64,000 nt of DNA from Sphingomonas sp. PL-96 (GCF_020707215.1 NZ_JAJFET010000008.1:104370-168369); one strand, 5' to 3'. Shown: positions 1-8,237, counted from the stretch's first letter. Notes: a model not told the origin generated them from the letters alone. Numbers and translations are program-made.

Positions 1-515
1 ACACGACCAACGCCAATCCCTATACCTCGATCGAGCGGCGCGACGTCGGCATCACCCTGCGCGTGCTGCCGCGGATCAATGCCGGCGACACGATCCGGCT
101 GGAGGTGGCGCAGGAGGCCTCGTCGATTTCGCCGACGCAGGTCGCCGCCGCAGCCGACATCATCACCAACAAGCGCAGCATCAACACGACCGTGCTGGCC
201 GAGAACGGCCAGACCATCGTGCTGGGCGGCCTGACGGCGGACGACTATAACCGGCTGAAGAGCCAGGTGCCGATCCTGGGCGACATCCCGGTGCTGGGCG
301 AGCTGTTCAAGAGCCGACAGGAATCGCGCACCAAGCGCACGCTGTTCATCTTCCTGAAGCCCACCATTTTGCGCGACAGCGCGACGGCGGCGGCCGAGAC
401 GCAGACGCGCTACGACCGGCTGCGCGGCGACGAGGCGCAGCTGGGCGAGAAGCGCAGCCTGTTGCTCAACCCGCCGCGGCCGCGGCTGTCGGTGGAAATC
501 GACGGGATCTACTGA
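1..515 (+). CDS. gspD: Type II secretion secretin GspD, 3' end (partial)
   Basis: This is the C-terminal ~170 residues of the outer-membrane secretin that forms the exit channel of the type II secretion system. The frame is open from the left edge (first full codon at base 3) and ends at a TGA at 513-515, so the start lies outside the window. The secretin core signature is clear: the run RRDVGITLRVLPRIN, then GDTIRLEV, the NKRSINTTVLAENGQTIVLGG segment and VPILGDIPVLGELF, followed by PTILRD. These match the GspD branch rather than PilQ. A short arginine- and proline-rich tail follows. The gene converges on the GspC-like gene, and the two coding ends overlap by 7 bases. Confidence 0.93.
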   Translation, partial: TTNANPYTSIERRDVGITLRVLPRINAGDTIRLEVAQEASSISPTQVAAAADIITNKRSINTTVLAENGQTIVLGGLTADDYNRLKSQVPILGDIPVLGELFKSRQESRTKRTLFIFLKPTILRDSATAAAETQTRYDRLRGDEAQLGEKRSLLLNPPRPRLSVEIDGIY

Positions 516-928
516 GGCGGCTCTTCGCCGGGCATCGGCACGCGCGCGCGCTGGTTGCCGCGGGTGAAATAGCCGGCATCGGCGGCGAGCGACTCCAGGC
601 GCCAGCCGTCGACGCTTTCCCCGGGGGCGAGCGTACGGGTGCTGCCGTCGGCGGTGCGCACCAGCGCCACCGCGTCCTGGTTGAGCCGCCCGACGACGCC
701 TGCCAGCGCCGGGGCGTCCGGGGCGGCGGTGGTGTCGCCGGCACTTGTCGCGAACAGCGGACGGGTAAAGGCAGCGGCGAGCGGCGGCGCCTCGGGCGGG
801 GCGGCGAGCGGCGGCTGCGCGGGCGCCGCGGCCGGACGCCGGGGCGAGGGGCGCAGGAGCAGCGCCGGCGTCGCCGCTGCGATCAGGGCCGCCGGCAGCA
901 GCAGCCAGCGCGGGCTCAATCGCGCCAT
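509..928 (-). CDS. GspC/PilP-like inner-membrane secretion protein
   Basis: A 139-residue protein with an N-terminal hydrophobic anchor (about residues 8-26), an Ala/Pro-rich linker and a small C-terminal domain containing ALAGVVGRLNQDAVALV, a glycine turn (APGESVDGW) and a final Leu-rich strand. This resembles the homology region of GspC, or PilP, which links the inner-membrane platform to the secretin. The start ATG lies within the end of the upstream gene (13-base overlap), so the genes are translationally coupled. The gene ends 7 bases inside gspD on the other strand. It is shorter than classical GspC (about 270 residues) and has no PDZ domain. The assignment rests on position, anchor and domain shape, not on a strong motif. 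Confidence 0.6.
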   Translation of the reverse strand: MARLSPRWLLLPAALIAAATPALLLRPSPRRPAAAPAQPPLAAPPEAPPLAAAFTRPLFATSAGDTTAAPDAPALAGVVGRLNQDAVALVRTADGSTRTLAPGESVDGWRLESLAADAGYFTRGNQRARVPMPGEEPPQ

Positions 929-1383
929 GGTGCCACCAGCCGAGCGTCCAGGCGGATGCTGCCGCCCTCCCCGGCCGCCACCTGCCAGCGCGCGAAGCGG
1001 GCGATCGGGCGTCCGCGTTCGGCGCGATCGGCGAAGGCAAGCACGGCCTTTTCAGGGCCCGAGAGGCGCAGGTCGAGCGCGACCAGGCCAGGTGCGCCGG
1101 GGTTGGCGGGCTTGATCGTCTCGACCAGCAGGCCGTCGGCGGTCGCCGCGGCGCGCAGCCGGCCGCCGAGCTGGCGGGTGGCGGCTGCGCGATCGGGTGC
1201 GGCAAGCGCCAATTCGGGGGCGACCGGCGCGGATCGTTGCGGAGTGCGGACCGCAGCCGCGTAGCGGTCGCGTGTTTCGCGCGCGTCCGCCAGCCGATCG
1301 AGGGCGCCGGCCATCGGCAGCGCCAGCGCGGCGGCGAGCAACAGCCCGGCAACGACGGCCGCTGCCCAGAGGCGCGCGGTCAT
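916..1383 (-). CDS. GspM/PilO-like secretion assembly protein
   Basis: A 155-residue bitopic protein: a short cytoplasmic start, one membrane segment at about residues 6-26, a helical stretch (ALDRLADARETRDRYAAAV) and a C-terminal ferredoxin-like domain with GLVALDLRLSGPEKAVLAF, as in the GspMb/PilO family. These proteins pair with GspL/PilN in the inner membrane and pass on assembly or energy signals. The start ATG overlaps the stop of the upstream gene (ATGA), and the 3' end overlaps the next gene by 13 bases, giving a tight three-gene set. Confidence 0.7.
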   Translation of the reverse strand: MTARLWAAAVVAGLLLAAALALPMAGALDRLADARETRDRYAAAVRTPQRSAPVAPELALAAPDRAAATRQLGGRLRAAATADGLLVETIKPANPGAPGLVALDLRLSGPEKAVLAFADRAERGRPIARFARWQVAAGEGGSIRLDARLVAPWRD

Positions 1384-2156
1384 TGCGGCCGCCCCACCAG
1401 GGTCACGCGCAGGCTCGCCTCGTCGCGCTGCTGCCCCGCTCCCCTCAATTGCGAAAGCACCGGCTCCCGACGCAGCGCATCGCGCAGTGCGTCGGGGTCC
1501 GCGGTGAGGACGACCACGCGCAGCGTGCCGTCCCGGTCGCTGGCGACGCTTGCGAGCCGGTCATCGGCCGGCAACGTCGCGGCCAGCCGGTCCAGCGTCG
1601 TGGCGAGCGGCGCGCGATCGAGCAGCGGCGCGAGCGCGGCGCGGCTGGCGGCATCGGCATGGGCACGCGCGAGCAGCGGCGTGGCTCGGGGCGCGAGCGC
1701 CGCGATGTCGGCCCGGGTGCGCTGTACCAGGAGAGTCGCGCCGATCCAGGTGAGCGCCGGGCCGGCGGCGAGCAACAGCGCGAGCGCGGCGAACCAGCGC
1801 AAGGGGGACGGCGTGGCGCGGTCCAAAGCGGCGACGTCTGCCTCTGCGTCCTCGAGCGCTCCTGCGGAAGCAGGAACCCAGAGCCGCGAGCGTTGCGCCC
1901 CGCCGCCCTGGACTCCTGCCTGCGCAGGAGTACCGCTTGGGTTGGGTTCCGGGGCTTGCCCGAAATCCGGTGCTCCTGCGGAGGCAGGAGCCCAGGGTCG
2001 CACGCGCTGCGCTTCGTTGCCCGGCGCTGCAAGCGCGTCGTTTGGCGTCGCTGGCGTAGCGCTTCCTGCCGTCCTTCCCCGCCTGGCGCGGGCGGCAGCG
2101 AGTGCCCGGGCGACCAGGCTCGGCGAGTCTTCGGGGCGGGGCGGCGGCGGGGCCAT
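1380..2156 (-). CDS. GspL/PilN-like protein with palindromic repeats inside its frame
   Basis: A 258-residue protein with a long low-complexity cytoplasmic segment (residues 1-118), one membrane span (about 122-145, LRWFAALALLLAAGPALTW) and a periplasmic domain with a PilN/GspL-like end. The actin-like cytoplasmic domain of classical GspL is missing. Residues about 53-100 are encoded by three palindromic repeat units and read as PWAPASAGAP, GTPAQAGVQ and LWVPASAGAL. The same repeat family occurs between genes at 21.9 kb and 30.7 kb. The frame stays open through the insertion, so the protein may tolerate it. The ATG at 2154-2156 has only a weak ribosome site. No other start was preferred, and a 5' truncation caused by the insertion cannot be excluded. 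It is the first gene of the overlapping L-M-C set. Confidence 0.6.
   Translation of the reverse strand: MAPPPPRPEDSPSLVARALAAARARRGRTAGSATPATPNDALAAPGNEAQRVRPWAPASAGAPDFGQAPEPNPSGTPAQAGVQGGGAQRSRLWVPASAGALEDAEADVAALDRATPSPLRWFAALALLLAAGPALTWIGATLLVQRTRADIAALAPRATPLLARAHADAASRAALAPLLDRAPLATTLDRLAATLPADDRLASVASDRDGTLRVVVLTADPDALRDALRREPVLSQLRGAGQQRDEASLRVTLVGRPQ
1860..1990. repeat. Palindromic repeat locus A (three hairpins, inside a coding sequence)
   Basis: Three short perfect hairpins, each with a 4-base loop: TCCTGC-GGAA-GCAGGA at 1860-1875, CTCCTGC-CTGC-GCAGGAG at 1913-1930 and CTCCTGC-GGAG-GCAGGAG at 1973-1990. The first two form a mirror pair (CCCAGAG after the first, CTGGA before the second). 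The same design recurs at 21921-22020 and 30716-30788. Here the units lie in frame within the GspL/PilN-like gene. Confidence 0.85.
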
Positions 2157-2210
2157 GGGGTCGGCCCCTAGCCGCGCCGCATGCCCAAGTCACCCAAGGA
2201 CGCGACGCGC

Positions 2211-2549
2211 TTACTTGCGCGTCATGCTGGTGACCTTGGCCATGCCGTCGGGGGTGAAGGCGATGATGTGCTTGGACCCGTCGGTGCAGGTCGCGGTCCA
2301 GGTCGCCTGGGCATCGCCCGAGCGCTCGGATGCGGTGACGCCCTGGCACGGGAGACCCGCATCGCGGATCGCGCGGATGAACACGCCGTTGCGCTGGCCT
2401 TCCGAAAGGGCTGCGACCTTGGCGTCCAGCTGCTGCGTCTGCTCGGCCGTTGCGGCATTGTCGGCCGCGGTCGGCTGCGGCGCCTTGTTGCCGCCGCATG
2501 CGGCGAGCGCCAGCGCGAGTGCAGGGACGGTCAGGGTCACAAAGCGCAT
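2211..2549 (-). CDS. Small secreted lipoprotein, unknown function
   Basis: A 112-residue protein with a lipoprotein signal: MRFVTLTVPALALALAAC, where the Cys at 18 would be lipidated. The mature part has a short helical region (QLDAKVAALSEGQRNGVFIRAI), two further cysteines (LPCQG and TATCTDG) about 26 residues apart that could form a disulfide, and an end FTPDGMAKVTSM. A strong AGGAGG lies 8 bases before the ATG. No family was recognised. The layout resembles small sphingomonad lipoproteins with a single disulfide. It stands alone between the secretion set and the amidohydrolases, with a hairpin upstream that probably ends transcription of the latter. Confidence 0.8.
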   Translation of the reverse strand: MRFVTLTVPALALALAACGGNKAPQPTAADNAATAEQTQQLDAKVAALSEGQRNGVFIRAIRDAGLPCQGVTASERSGDAQATWTATCTDGSKHIIAFTPDGMAKVTSMTRK

Positions 2550-2600
2550 CAGATCAACCTCCTCTTGCGCCGCAGACGGCGGCTCGCCTGAACAAAGCCC

Positions 2601-2635
2601 GGCCCGGCCGCAGGGTTCCCCCGCGCGGCCGGGCC
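2601..2635 (-). terminator. Hairpin after the amidohydrolase genes
   Basis: A perfect 11-base inverted repeat GGCCCGGCCGC / GCGGCCGGGCC (2601-2611 and 2625-2635) with a 13-base loop. It lies just after the stop of the 2644-3957 gene. There is no clear T run, so termination is inferred from the stem and position. Confidence 0.5.
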
Positions 2636-2643
2636 GGCGCCGG

Positions 2644-3957
2644 TCAATATTGATAGGCCTTGGGCAGCGCGCCCTCGGTCGGATCGAGATAGCGGTCGCG
2701 CAGCCGCTGCTGGCGAGTGACCAGCGGCTGTTCGACGCCGTCGACGAAGACCTGCGTCGGCATGGAGCCGATCTCCAGCGGATCGCCGTCCCAGATCACC
2801 ACATCGCCGCGGCGGCCGGGCTGGAGCGAGCCGAACTCGCCGCCCATCCCGAGCGCCTCCGCCGGCTTTGAGCTGATCGTGGCAAAGGCACTGCCCCAAT
2901 CCAGCCCGGCGGCCCCCGGGATTCGGCTGAGCGCCACCAGGTTACCGGCGTACTGCTTCACCAGCCGCGCCTGCCGCGCCTCGTCATTGTTGATCATGCC
3001 GATCGCGACGGTGACGCCCGCCGCCTTCAGACGGCCGATGTTCGACTGGGTGGCGGCAAGCTGCTCGAACGACGACGGCAGGTCGGCAAGCGCGCTGGCA
3101 ATCACCGGCACGCCAGCCGCCGCAATGTCGCCGGCCACCGTCCACGCCTCGGTGGCGCCGACGAGGACCAGCTTCACGGTGCCGAGCTCGCGCTTCAGGT
3201 CGAGCAGCGCGCGGATGTCGGACGCGCGTTCGACATGGGCGAGGAGCGGCATGCGCCCCTCGACCACCGGCACCAGCGCCTGTGCATCCAGCCGCGTGAG
3301 CAGCGCCTCCTTGCCGCGATCGGCAAAGCTCGCCGGGTTGCGGGCATATTCGCGTGCTTCGAACAAAGCATTGCGCAGCATGGCGAAAGCGGCGGGGCGG
3401 CTGCCGCCAGCGGCGCCCGCGCCCGTCTCACCCCATTCCATGAACTGGAAGGCGCGCGGGCGGCTGACCGCATCCATGTCGGCGGCAAGGTCGATCACCG
3501 CGCCCTGGCCGGCAAAGATCGAGCCGCCGGTCTCCGGCGCGACCACGGCGCGGGTCACGCCCTCGGCCCGGTTGAGCGCGATCGCGGTGGTGCGCGGATT
3601 GACCGCGGGTGCGATGTCGAGCGCGGCGTGGAACACCGACTCATCGGCACTCGCGTCGTTGCTGCCGCTCACCGCATCGACCTCGACGATGCCCATGCGG
3701 GTGAAGCCGGCGAAGATGCCGGGCGTCACCCATTTCCCGCCGGCATCGACCGTGCGCATGCCGGCGGGCACCGCGACGCCGGGGCCGGCGGCGACGACGC
3801 GGCCGTCGCGCACCACCACGGTGCCGCCTTCGACCGGGCCGGCGCCCGTGCCGACGACGAGCTTCGCATTGGTGATCGCGACCGTCTGCGCGGTGGCAGG
3901 CAGCGCCGCGGCCGTGCCGAGCAGCACGGCGGCCGTGGAAAGGATCAGGCGCTTCAC
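2644..3957 (-). CDS. Secreted amidohydrolase-family protein lacking the HxH metal motif
   Basis: A 437-residue protein of the amidohydrolase superfamily with a signal peptide (VKRLILSTAAVLLGTAAALPATAQ). The N-terminal beta domain (VAITNAKLVVGTGAG) and the C-terminal GRRGDVVIWDGDPLEIGS are typical of the imidazolonepropionase-like subfamily. Where active members have TPGxIDxHxH, this protein reads TPGIFAGFTRMGIVEV, so both first-shell histidines are gone. A later His (LLAHVERAS) remains. This suggests loss of the usual metal centre, or an altered or non-catalytic role. The GTG start at 3955-3957 overlaps the stop of the neighbouring intact amidohydrolase by 4 bases, which suggests co-translation and perhaps a heteromeric pair. 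A start further upstream would lie inside that gene and would remove the signal peptide from the N terminus. Confidence 0.85.
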   Translation of the reverse strand: MKRLILSTAAVLLGTAAALPATAQTVAITNAKLVVGTGAGPVEGGTVVVRDGRVVAAGPGVAVPAGMRTVDAGGKWVTPGIFAGFTRMGIVEVDAVSGSNDASADESVFHAALDIAPAVNPRTTAIALNRAEGVTRAVVAPETGGSIFAGQGAVIDLAADMDAVSRPRAFQFMEWGETGAGAAGGSRPAAFAMLRNALFEAREYARNPASFADRGKEALLTRLDAQALVPVVEGRMPLLAHVERASDIRALLDLKRELGTVKLVLVGATEAWTVAGDIAAAGVPVIASALADLPSSFEQLAATQSNIGRLKAAGVTVAIGMINNDEARQARLVKQYAGNLVALSRIPGAAGLDWGSAFATISSKPAEALGMGGEFGSLQPGRRGDVVIWDGDPLEIGSMPTQVFVDGVEQPLVTRQQRLRDRYLDPTEGALPKAYQY

Positions 3958-5423
3958 TTCACATCCCCCTCGCCCGGCTGGCCGAGCTCGAAATCGGAAA
4001 CCGGGCGCAGGCGCCGGTCGTTCGCGTCGAACAGCAGTGCGCCGTCGACCCACACCTTCTCGGGCCGGGTGTAGACGCTGAACGGATCACCGTTCCACAG
4101 CACCACATCCGCCATCTTGCCGGGCTTCAGGCTGCCGGTGACCTTGTCGACGCCGAGCGCGCGCGCCGGACCGATCGCGAGCCAGGTCCAGGCATGCTCG
4201 GGGGAGACGGGGATGCCGGCGCGGCGGGCCGAGGCCATCACCTTGGCGACTTCCTGGTTCAGCCGCTGAATGCCGTTCTCGTCGTCCGAATGGATCATCG
4301 CACAGGCGCCGGCGCGGTCGAGGATGGCGAGATTCTCGCCGACCGCGTCATAGGCCTCCATCTTGAAGCCCCACCAGTCGGCCCAGACCGCGGCACAGGT
4401 GCCGTTCGCCTTCAGCAGGTCGGCGATCTTGTAGGCTTCGGTCGCGTGGTGGAAGGCGGTGACCTTGTAGCCGAACTCCTTGGCCATATCGAGCACGACG
4501 CCCATCTCGTCGGCGCGATAGCAGTGGTTGTGGACCAGGATCTCGCCGTCCAGCACGCCGCGCAGCGTGTCCATCGCCAGGTCGCGGTCAGGCGCGTCGC
4601 CGCCATCCTCCTCGTACTTGTCCCATTTGCGATCGTAGGCGCGGGCCTTGGCCCAGGTGGCGCGATCGACCGCGACATTGCCCATGCGGGTCGTCGGCAT
4701 CCGGCCCTTGCTGCCATAGACGCGCTTGGGGTTCTCGCCGCACGCCATCTTGAGGCCATAGGGCGCGCCGGGGAACTTCATCCCCTGCATCGTACGGGCA
4801 TAGACGTTCTTGATCGTCACCGAACGGCCGCCGAACAGGTTGGCGGAGCCCGGCAGGATCTGCAGCGTGGTCACGCCGCCGTTGGTGAGCGCGCGGCCGA
4901 AGCCCGGGTCCTGCGGCCAGACGCTGTGTTCGGCCCAGACCTCTGCGGTGACCGGCGAGCTCATCTCGTTGCCGTCGGACAGCGCCTCGACGCTCGGCGA
5001 GGGATAGTCGCCAAGATGGCTGTGGACGTCGATCACGCCCGGCGTCACCCATTTGCCCGTGCCGTCGATCACCGTCACGCCCTCGGCCGGGGCGATCGAC
5101 TGGGCGACCTCGACGATCTTGCCGTCGCGGAACAGCACGGCGCCCCCGTCGATGCGCCCGCCCTCGCCATCATAGATGGTGACGTTGGTGACCAGCGTCG
5201 GCCGGCCGGGATAGGCGTGATAGGTGGAGGGGTACGGGTCGTGGTTATACCCCTTTCCCGCGCCGGGCGCCGGATCGCCCTTCTTGTCCTTGGCCGGACG
5301 GTCGCCGGCGGCATGCGCCCGGGATCCGTCGGCTGCGCAGGCGGCAAGGCCACCCGCTGCGGCGAGCATCAGCAACGTTCGTAGCAAGCTGGTTCTCCGT
5401 TTAAGTCCAAGGGGTGCGGTCAT
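3954..5423 (-). CDS. Lipoprotein amidohydrolase (metal-dependent, imidazolonepropionase-like)
   Basis: A 489-residue amidohydrolase with a lipoprotein-type signal (LLMLAAAGGLAAC, Cys near residue 29). The metal motif TPGVIDVHSHLGDYPS is intact, as are later histidines (LVHNHCYRADEM, VTAFHHATEAYK) and the MIHSDDENG segment with the conserved Asp. The C-terminal GKMADVVLWNGDPFSVYT closes the small beta domain. Family members cleave amide or peptide-like bonds or dehydrate cyclic amides; the substrate here is unknown. The ATG overlaps the stop of the upstream membrane protein gene (ATGA), and its own stop overlaps the start of the second amidohydrolase, so three genes are read as one unit. Confidence 0.88.
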   Translation of the reverse strand: MTAPLGLKRRTSLLRTLLMLAAAGGLAACAADGSRAHAAGDRPAKDKKGDPAPGAGKGYNHDPYPSTYHAYPGRPTLVTNVTIYDGEGGRIDGGAVLFRDGKIVEVAQSIAPAEGVTVIDGTGKWVTPGVIDVHSHLGDYPSPSVEALSDGNEMSSPVTAEVWAEHSVWPQDPGFGRALTNGGVTTLQILPGSANLFGGRSVTIKNVYARTMQGMKFPGAPYGLKMACGENPKRVYGSKGRMPTTRMGNVAVDRATWAKARAYDRKWDKYEEDGGDAPDRDLAMDTLRGVLDGEILVHNHCYRADEMGVVLDMAKEFGYKVTAFHHATEAYKIADLLKANGTCAAVWADWWGFKMEAYDAVGENLAILDRAGACAMIHSDDENGIQRLNQEVAKVMASARRAGIPVSPEHAWTWLAIGPARALGVDKVTGSLKPGKMADVVLWNGDPFSVYTRPEKVWVDGALLFDANDRRLRPVSDFELGQPGEGDVK

Positions 5424-6259
5424 GCGAAGACCGCTTCCAGATCCTCGCCCACCAGCCCTTCGCGCTGGGACTTGAGCTGGTGGTAGACGGCCGAAAGTCC
5501 GGTGACGGTGAGCGCGCTCGACACCATGGTGAGCAGCGACTGGATCACGGCGCCGGTGATCCGCGCCGCTTCGGTCGCGCTTGCCAGCATGAAGCCCTGC
5601 CCCATGCCGCTCACCATCGAGAACGCCACCGCCACGATCGCGACCAGCAAGAGCAGCCGCCAGCGGGCACCGCGCACCAGCGCGCCGCTGCGGCCGAAGC
5701 TCGCGAAAACGCCGGTGCCCTCTGCGACCAGCACCGGCAGCACGATCAGCCAGGTGAGCATCAGGATGAGGCCAGGGATGAACAACAGCATCGTGCCGAA
5801 GATTACCCCCAGCCACCACAGGATGCGGATCAGGACGGCCGGCAGCAGCAGGCGCAGCCCCTTGGCAAACGCCACGCGGAAGTCGGCCGGGCGGCCGGCG
5901 AGCGCGTCCAGCGCAAGCGCGGTCATGATCACTTCGCCCAGCGTGCCGAACACCAGCCCGAGCAGCCCCCCAAAGCCGATCAAGGCCACCAGCTGCTCGC
6001 TCTCCATCTGAAACATCGACCGGCTCAAATCGACGCCGAGCACCAGCTGCAAGGCGAGGCTCGGCAGGGCGAGGACAAGGCCGGTGAGCAGGATGGGCGT
6101 ACGCGCCCGGCCGAGGGTGGTGAACGCCAGCGAGACGATGTCGCTGATGCGAAACTCCCAGGAATGGCGCCGCGCCTCGTGGCGGGCGGCGAAGATCAGC
6201 AGCGCGATCAACAGGAAGGGCAGCGCAAGCAACGCCACCAGCATCAATATCACTGCCAT
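5420..6259 (-). CDS. Multi-pass membrane protein, unknown function
   Basis: A 279-residue integral membrane protein. It begins with a membrane span (MAVILMLVALLALPFLLIAL), continues with a basic loop (ARHEARRHSWEFRISDIV) and has about five further spans, including a Gly-rich pair near GFGGLLGLVFGTLG. The shape recalls the membrane domains fused to glycerophosphodiesterases, or YciC-like proteins, but no catalytic motif was seen. The ATG at 6257-6259 follows GGGGG with good spacing. It is the first gene of the minus-strand unit with the two amidohydrolases and diverges from the DUF4129-like operon. The 12 bases covering its ribosome site and start are identical to those of the divergent gene. 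Confidence 0.75.
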   Translation of the reverse strand: MAVILMLVALLALPFLLIALLIFAARHEARRHSWEFRISDIVSLAFTTLGRARTPILLTGLVLALPSLALQLVLGVDLSRSMFQMESEQLVALIGFGGLLGLVFGTLGEVIMTALALDALAGRPADFRVAFAKGLRLLLPAVLIRILWWLGVIFGTMLLFIPGLILMLTWLIVLPVLVAEGTGVFASFGRSGALVRGARWRLLLLVAIVAVAFSMVSGMGQGFMLASATEAARITGAVIQSLLTMVSSALTVTGLSAVYHQLKSQREGLVGEDLEAVFA

Positions 6260-6357
6260 GGATCCCCCATCCGCCCCACCGGATATTCCAAGCCTGGGGC
6301 GAAAAGCGTTGCGTGTAAATCGACGATTTGCTCCAACAGCCGTCAGGGGGATCCATG
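6257..6357. promoter_or_regulatory. Divergent control region with matched start sites
   Basis: The region between the two divergent genes has GGGGGATCCATG on both strands, covering the ribosome site and start codon of each gene (6257-6268 and 6346-6357). This makes a perfect 12-base inverted repeat about 77 bases apart. The central GGATCC is itself a palindrome. Confidence 0.7.
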
Positions 6358-7020
6358 ACGGCACGCGCATCGATGGAGGCTGCGGCGGCAGCAGCGCCGC
6401 CCGACCCCGCGCGGGTCGCAGAGGCGCATCGCGCGATCCTGGCCGACAAGACCATCCAGTTCGACCTGCCGACCCGTCATGTCGAGACGCGCGATGCACC
6501 CGAGTGGCTCAAGTCGCTGGGCAACGCGATCGGGCGTTTCGTCCGTTGGGTGGGCGACGGCTGGACGGTGATCGGCTGGATTGCGGTGGCGGTCGTCGTG
6601 GTGGTGCTGCTGTTCGCGCTGGTGCCGTCCTTGCGCGAATGGGCGCAGGCGCTGCTGCAACGCGGACGTCGTGGCACGACGGACGAGGCCGCGTCCTGGG
6701 CGCCGACCGAGGTTCAGGCCCGCGCGCTGCTGGAAGAGGCGGACGCGCTGGCGGCCGGCGGGCGCTATGACGAGGCGGTGCACCTGATCCTGTTCCGTAG
6801 CATCGACGACATCGCAGGCTGGCGGGGCGAGCTGGTACGCCCCTCCTCCACCAGCCGCGACATCGCCCGCGCCGAAGGCCTGCCCGGCGAGGCGCGTGGC
6901 GTGTTCGCCCGGATCGTGGCGGCGGTCGAGCGCAGCTGGTTCGGCGGACAGGCGCTGGGACCTGCGGATTGGGACGCCGCGCGCGCCGACTATGTCCGTT
7001 TCGCGCTGAAAGCCGCATGA
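6355..7020 (+). CDS. DUF4129-like membrane protein
   Basis: A 221-residue protein with a cytoplasmic N terminus (Ala-rich, then AILADKTIQFDLPTRHVE), one membrane span at about residues 76-94 (VIGWIAVAVVVVVLLFALV) and a C-terminal helical domain (VQARALLEEADALAAGGRYDEAVHLILF) that fits the DUF4129 family. Such proteins occur next to MoxR ATPases and DUF58 proteins. It is the first gene of a six-gene operon, and its stop overlaps the next start (ATGA). The ATG at 6355 was chosen because AGGGGG lies just before it; the upstream in-frame extension lies in the divergent promoter. Confidence 0.75.
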   Translation: MTARASMEAAAAAAPPDPARVAEAHRAILADKTIQFDLPTRHVETRDAPEWLKSLGNAIGRFVRWVGDGWTVIGWIAVAVVVVVLLFALVPSLREWAQALLQRGRRGTTDEAASWAPTEVQARALLEEADALAAGGRYDEAVHLILFRSIDDIAGWRGELVRPSSTSRDIARAEGLPGEARGVFARIVAAVERSWFGGQALGPADWDAARADYVRFALKAA

Positions 7021-8237
7021 GCGAGGCGGCCCAGCCCTTTGCGCGGCGCACCGCGATCGTGCTGGTGGTGGCGGGCACGCTGCTGGCGCTGGCGGCGATC
7101 CTGCTGAGCGGTTTTTCCGACGTGCTGTCGCGGCAGCTGGGAACGGCCCCGGCGGCGGACGAGAAGAATGGGGCCGGCTATTATGCGCTGCGCCAGCTGG
7201 TCGACCGGACCAGCGGCGGCGGGTCGATGGTGGTGGATGCCGACGACCTGATGGCGATGCCCGAACTCGCCGTGCTGACGCCGACGCTGGAGACGCAGCC
7301 CGAGGAGGTGGCCAAGATCGTCCAAGGACGGCAGGCCCGCGCCCTGGCCGACGACGACGAGACCGGCGCCTTTCCGACGTTGATCGTGCTGCCGAAGTGG
7401 CAGGTCGCGCCGCTGCCGCTGCGCCCGCATCGGGTGGAGCGTGTCGGCATGGTGAGCGACGACAAGGCAGCAGCACTGGTGCCCGCCAAGGAAGTCCGGA
7501 TCAGCTATGCCCCCGGTCGCCACATCCGCAGCGCGCCAGGCTGGCGGCTCCGCCCGTTCCGCACACCCTCGCTATTGCGCGCGCTCGAGGGCGGCTCGCT
7601 GGTGCCGATCCTGCGCGATGTCGATGGCGCGGCGGTGCTGGCGCGGCTGCCGGAGACGAACACCTATGTGCTCGCCGACCCGGATCTCATCAACAACGCG
7701 GCGCTGAAGCATCCCGAAAATGCGCAGGCGGCGATCACCATGCTCGCGGCGCTCGACCCGCAGTATTCGGGTGCGGCGGTGTTCGACGCCTCGCTTCATT
7801 ATGGCCCGGGCGACCGCAACCTGGTGAAGCTGTTGTTCACGCCGCCGTTCCTGGCCGCGACGCTGGCGATGATCGCCGCCGCCGTGCTCGCGGGGCTGGC
7901 GACGGCGGTGCGGTTCGGGCCGGTGCTGCGCGAGCGGCGGGCGGTGGCGCTGGGCAAGGCGGCGCTGATCGACAATATCGCAGCCCTCACCCGCCTGTCC
8001 GGCCGGACGCTGTCGGCCGGCCCCCGCTATGCCGACATGGCACGCGAGGGACTGGTGCGGAGCCTGGACCTGCCGCGCGGGCTGGACGAAGCCGCGCTGC
8101 TCGAACGGCTCGACCGGCTGGGCGAGCGCCCGGCGCGCTATTCGCAGATCGACCACCGCCTGCGCACCGCCCGCACCGAAGCGGAGCTGGTGGCGGCGGC
8201 CCGACAACTCCACGCATGGAAGGAAGCACTCGCATGA
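7017..8237 (+). CDS. DUF4350-like membrane protein
   Basis: A 406-residue protein with an N-terminal membrane span (about residues 11-32, IVLVVAGTLLALAAILLSG), a large extracytoplasmic domain (GAGYYALRQLVDRTSGG, then MPELAVLTPTLE) and a second span near residue 285 (FLAATLAMIAAAVLAGLA), followed by a cytoplasmic helical tail. This layout and the position directly before MoxR match DUF4350 proteins, which contain a GATase-like fold without catalytic residues. It overlaps the previous gene by 4 bases and precedes moxR by 13 bases. Confidence 0.75.
   Translation: MSEAAQPFARRTAIVLVVAGTLLALAAILLSGFSDVLSRQLGTAPAADEKNGAGYYALRQLVDRTSGGGSMVVDADDLMAMPELAVLTPTLETQPEEVAKIVQGRQARALADDDETGAFPTLIVLPKWQVAPLPLRPHRVERVGMVSDDKAAALVPAKEVRISYAPGRHIRSAPGWRLRPFRTPSLLRALEGGSLVPILRDVDGAAVLARLPETNTYVLADPDLINNAALKHPENAQAAITMLAALDPQYSGAAVFDASLHYGPGDRNLVKLLFTPPFLAATLAMIAAAVLAGLATAVRFGPVLRERRAVALGKAALIDNIAALTRLSGRTLSAGPRYADMAREGLVRSLDLPRGLDEAALLERLDRLGERPARYSQIDHRLRTARTEAELVAAARQLHAWKEALA

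Noticed and set aside
3954..6455. Extension of the lipoprotein amidohydrolase to 833 residues
   Set aside because: The extra N-terminal part overlaps the membrane protein gene in another frame; the lipoprotein signal fixes the start at 5423.
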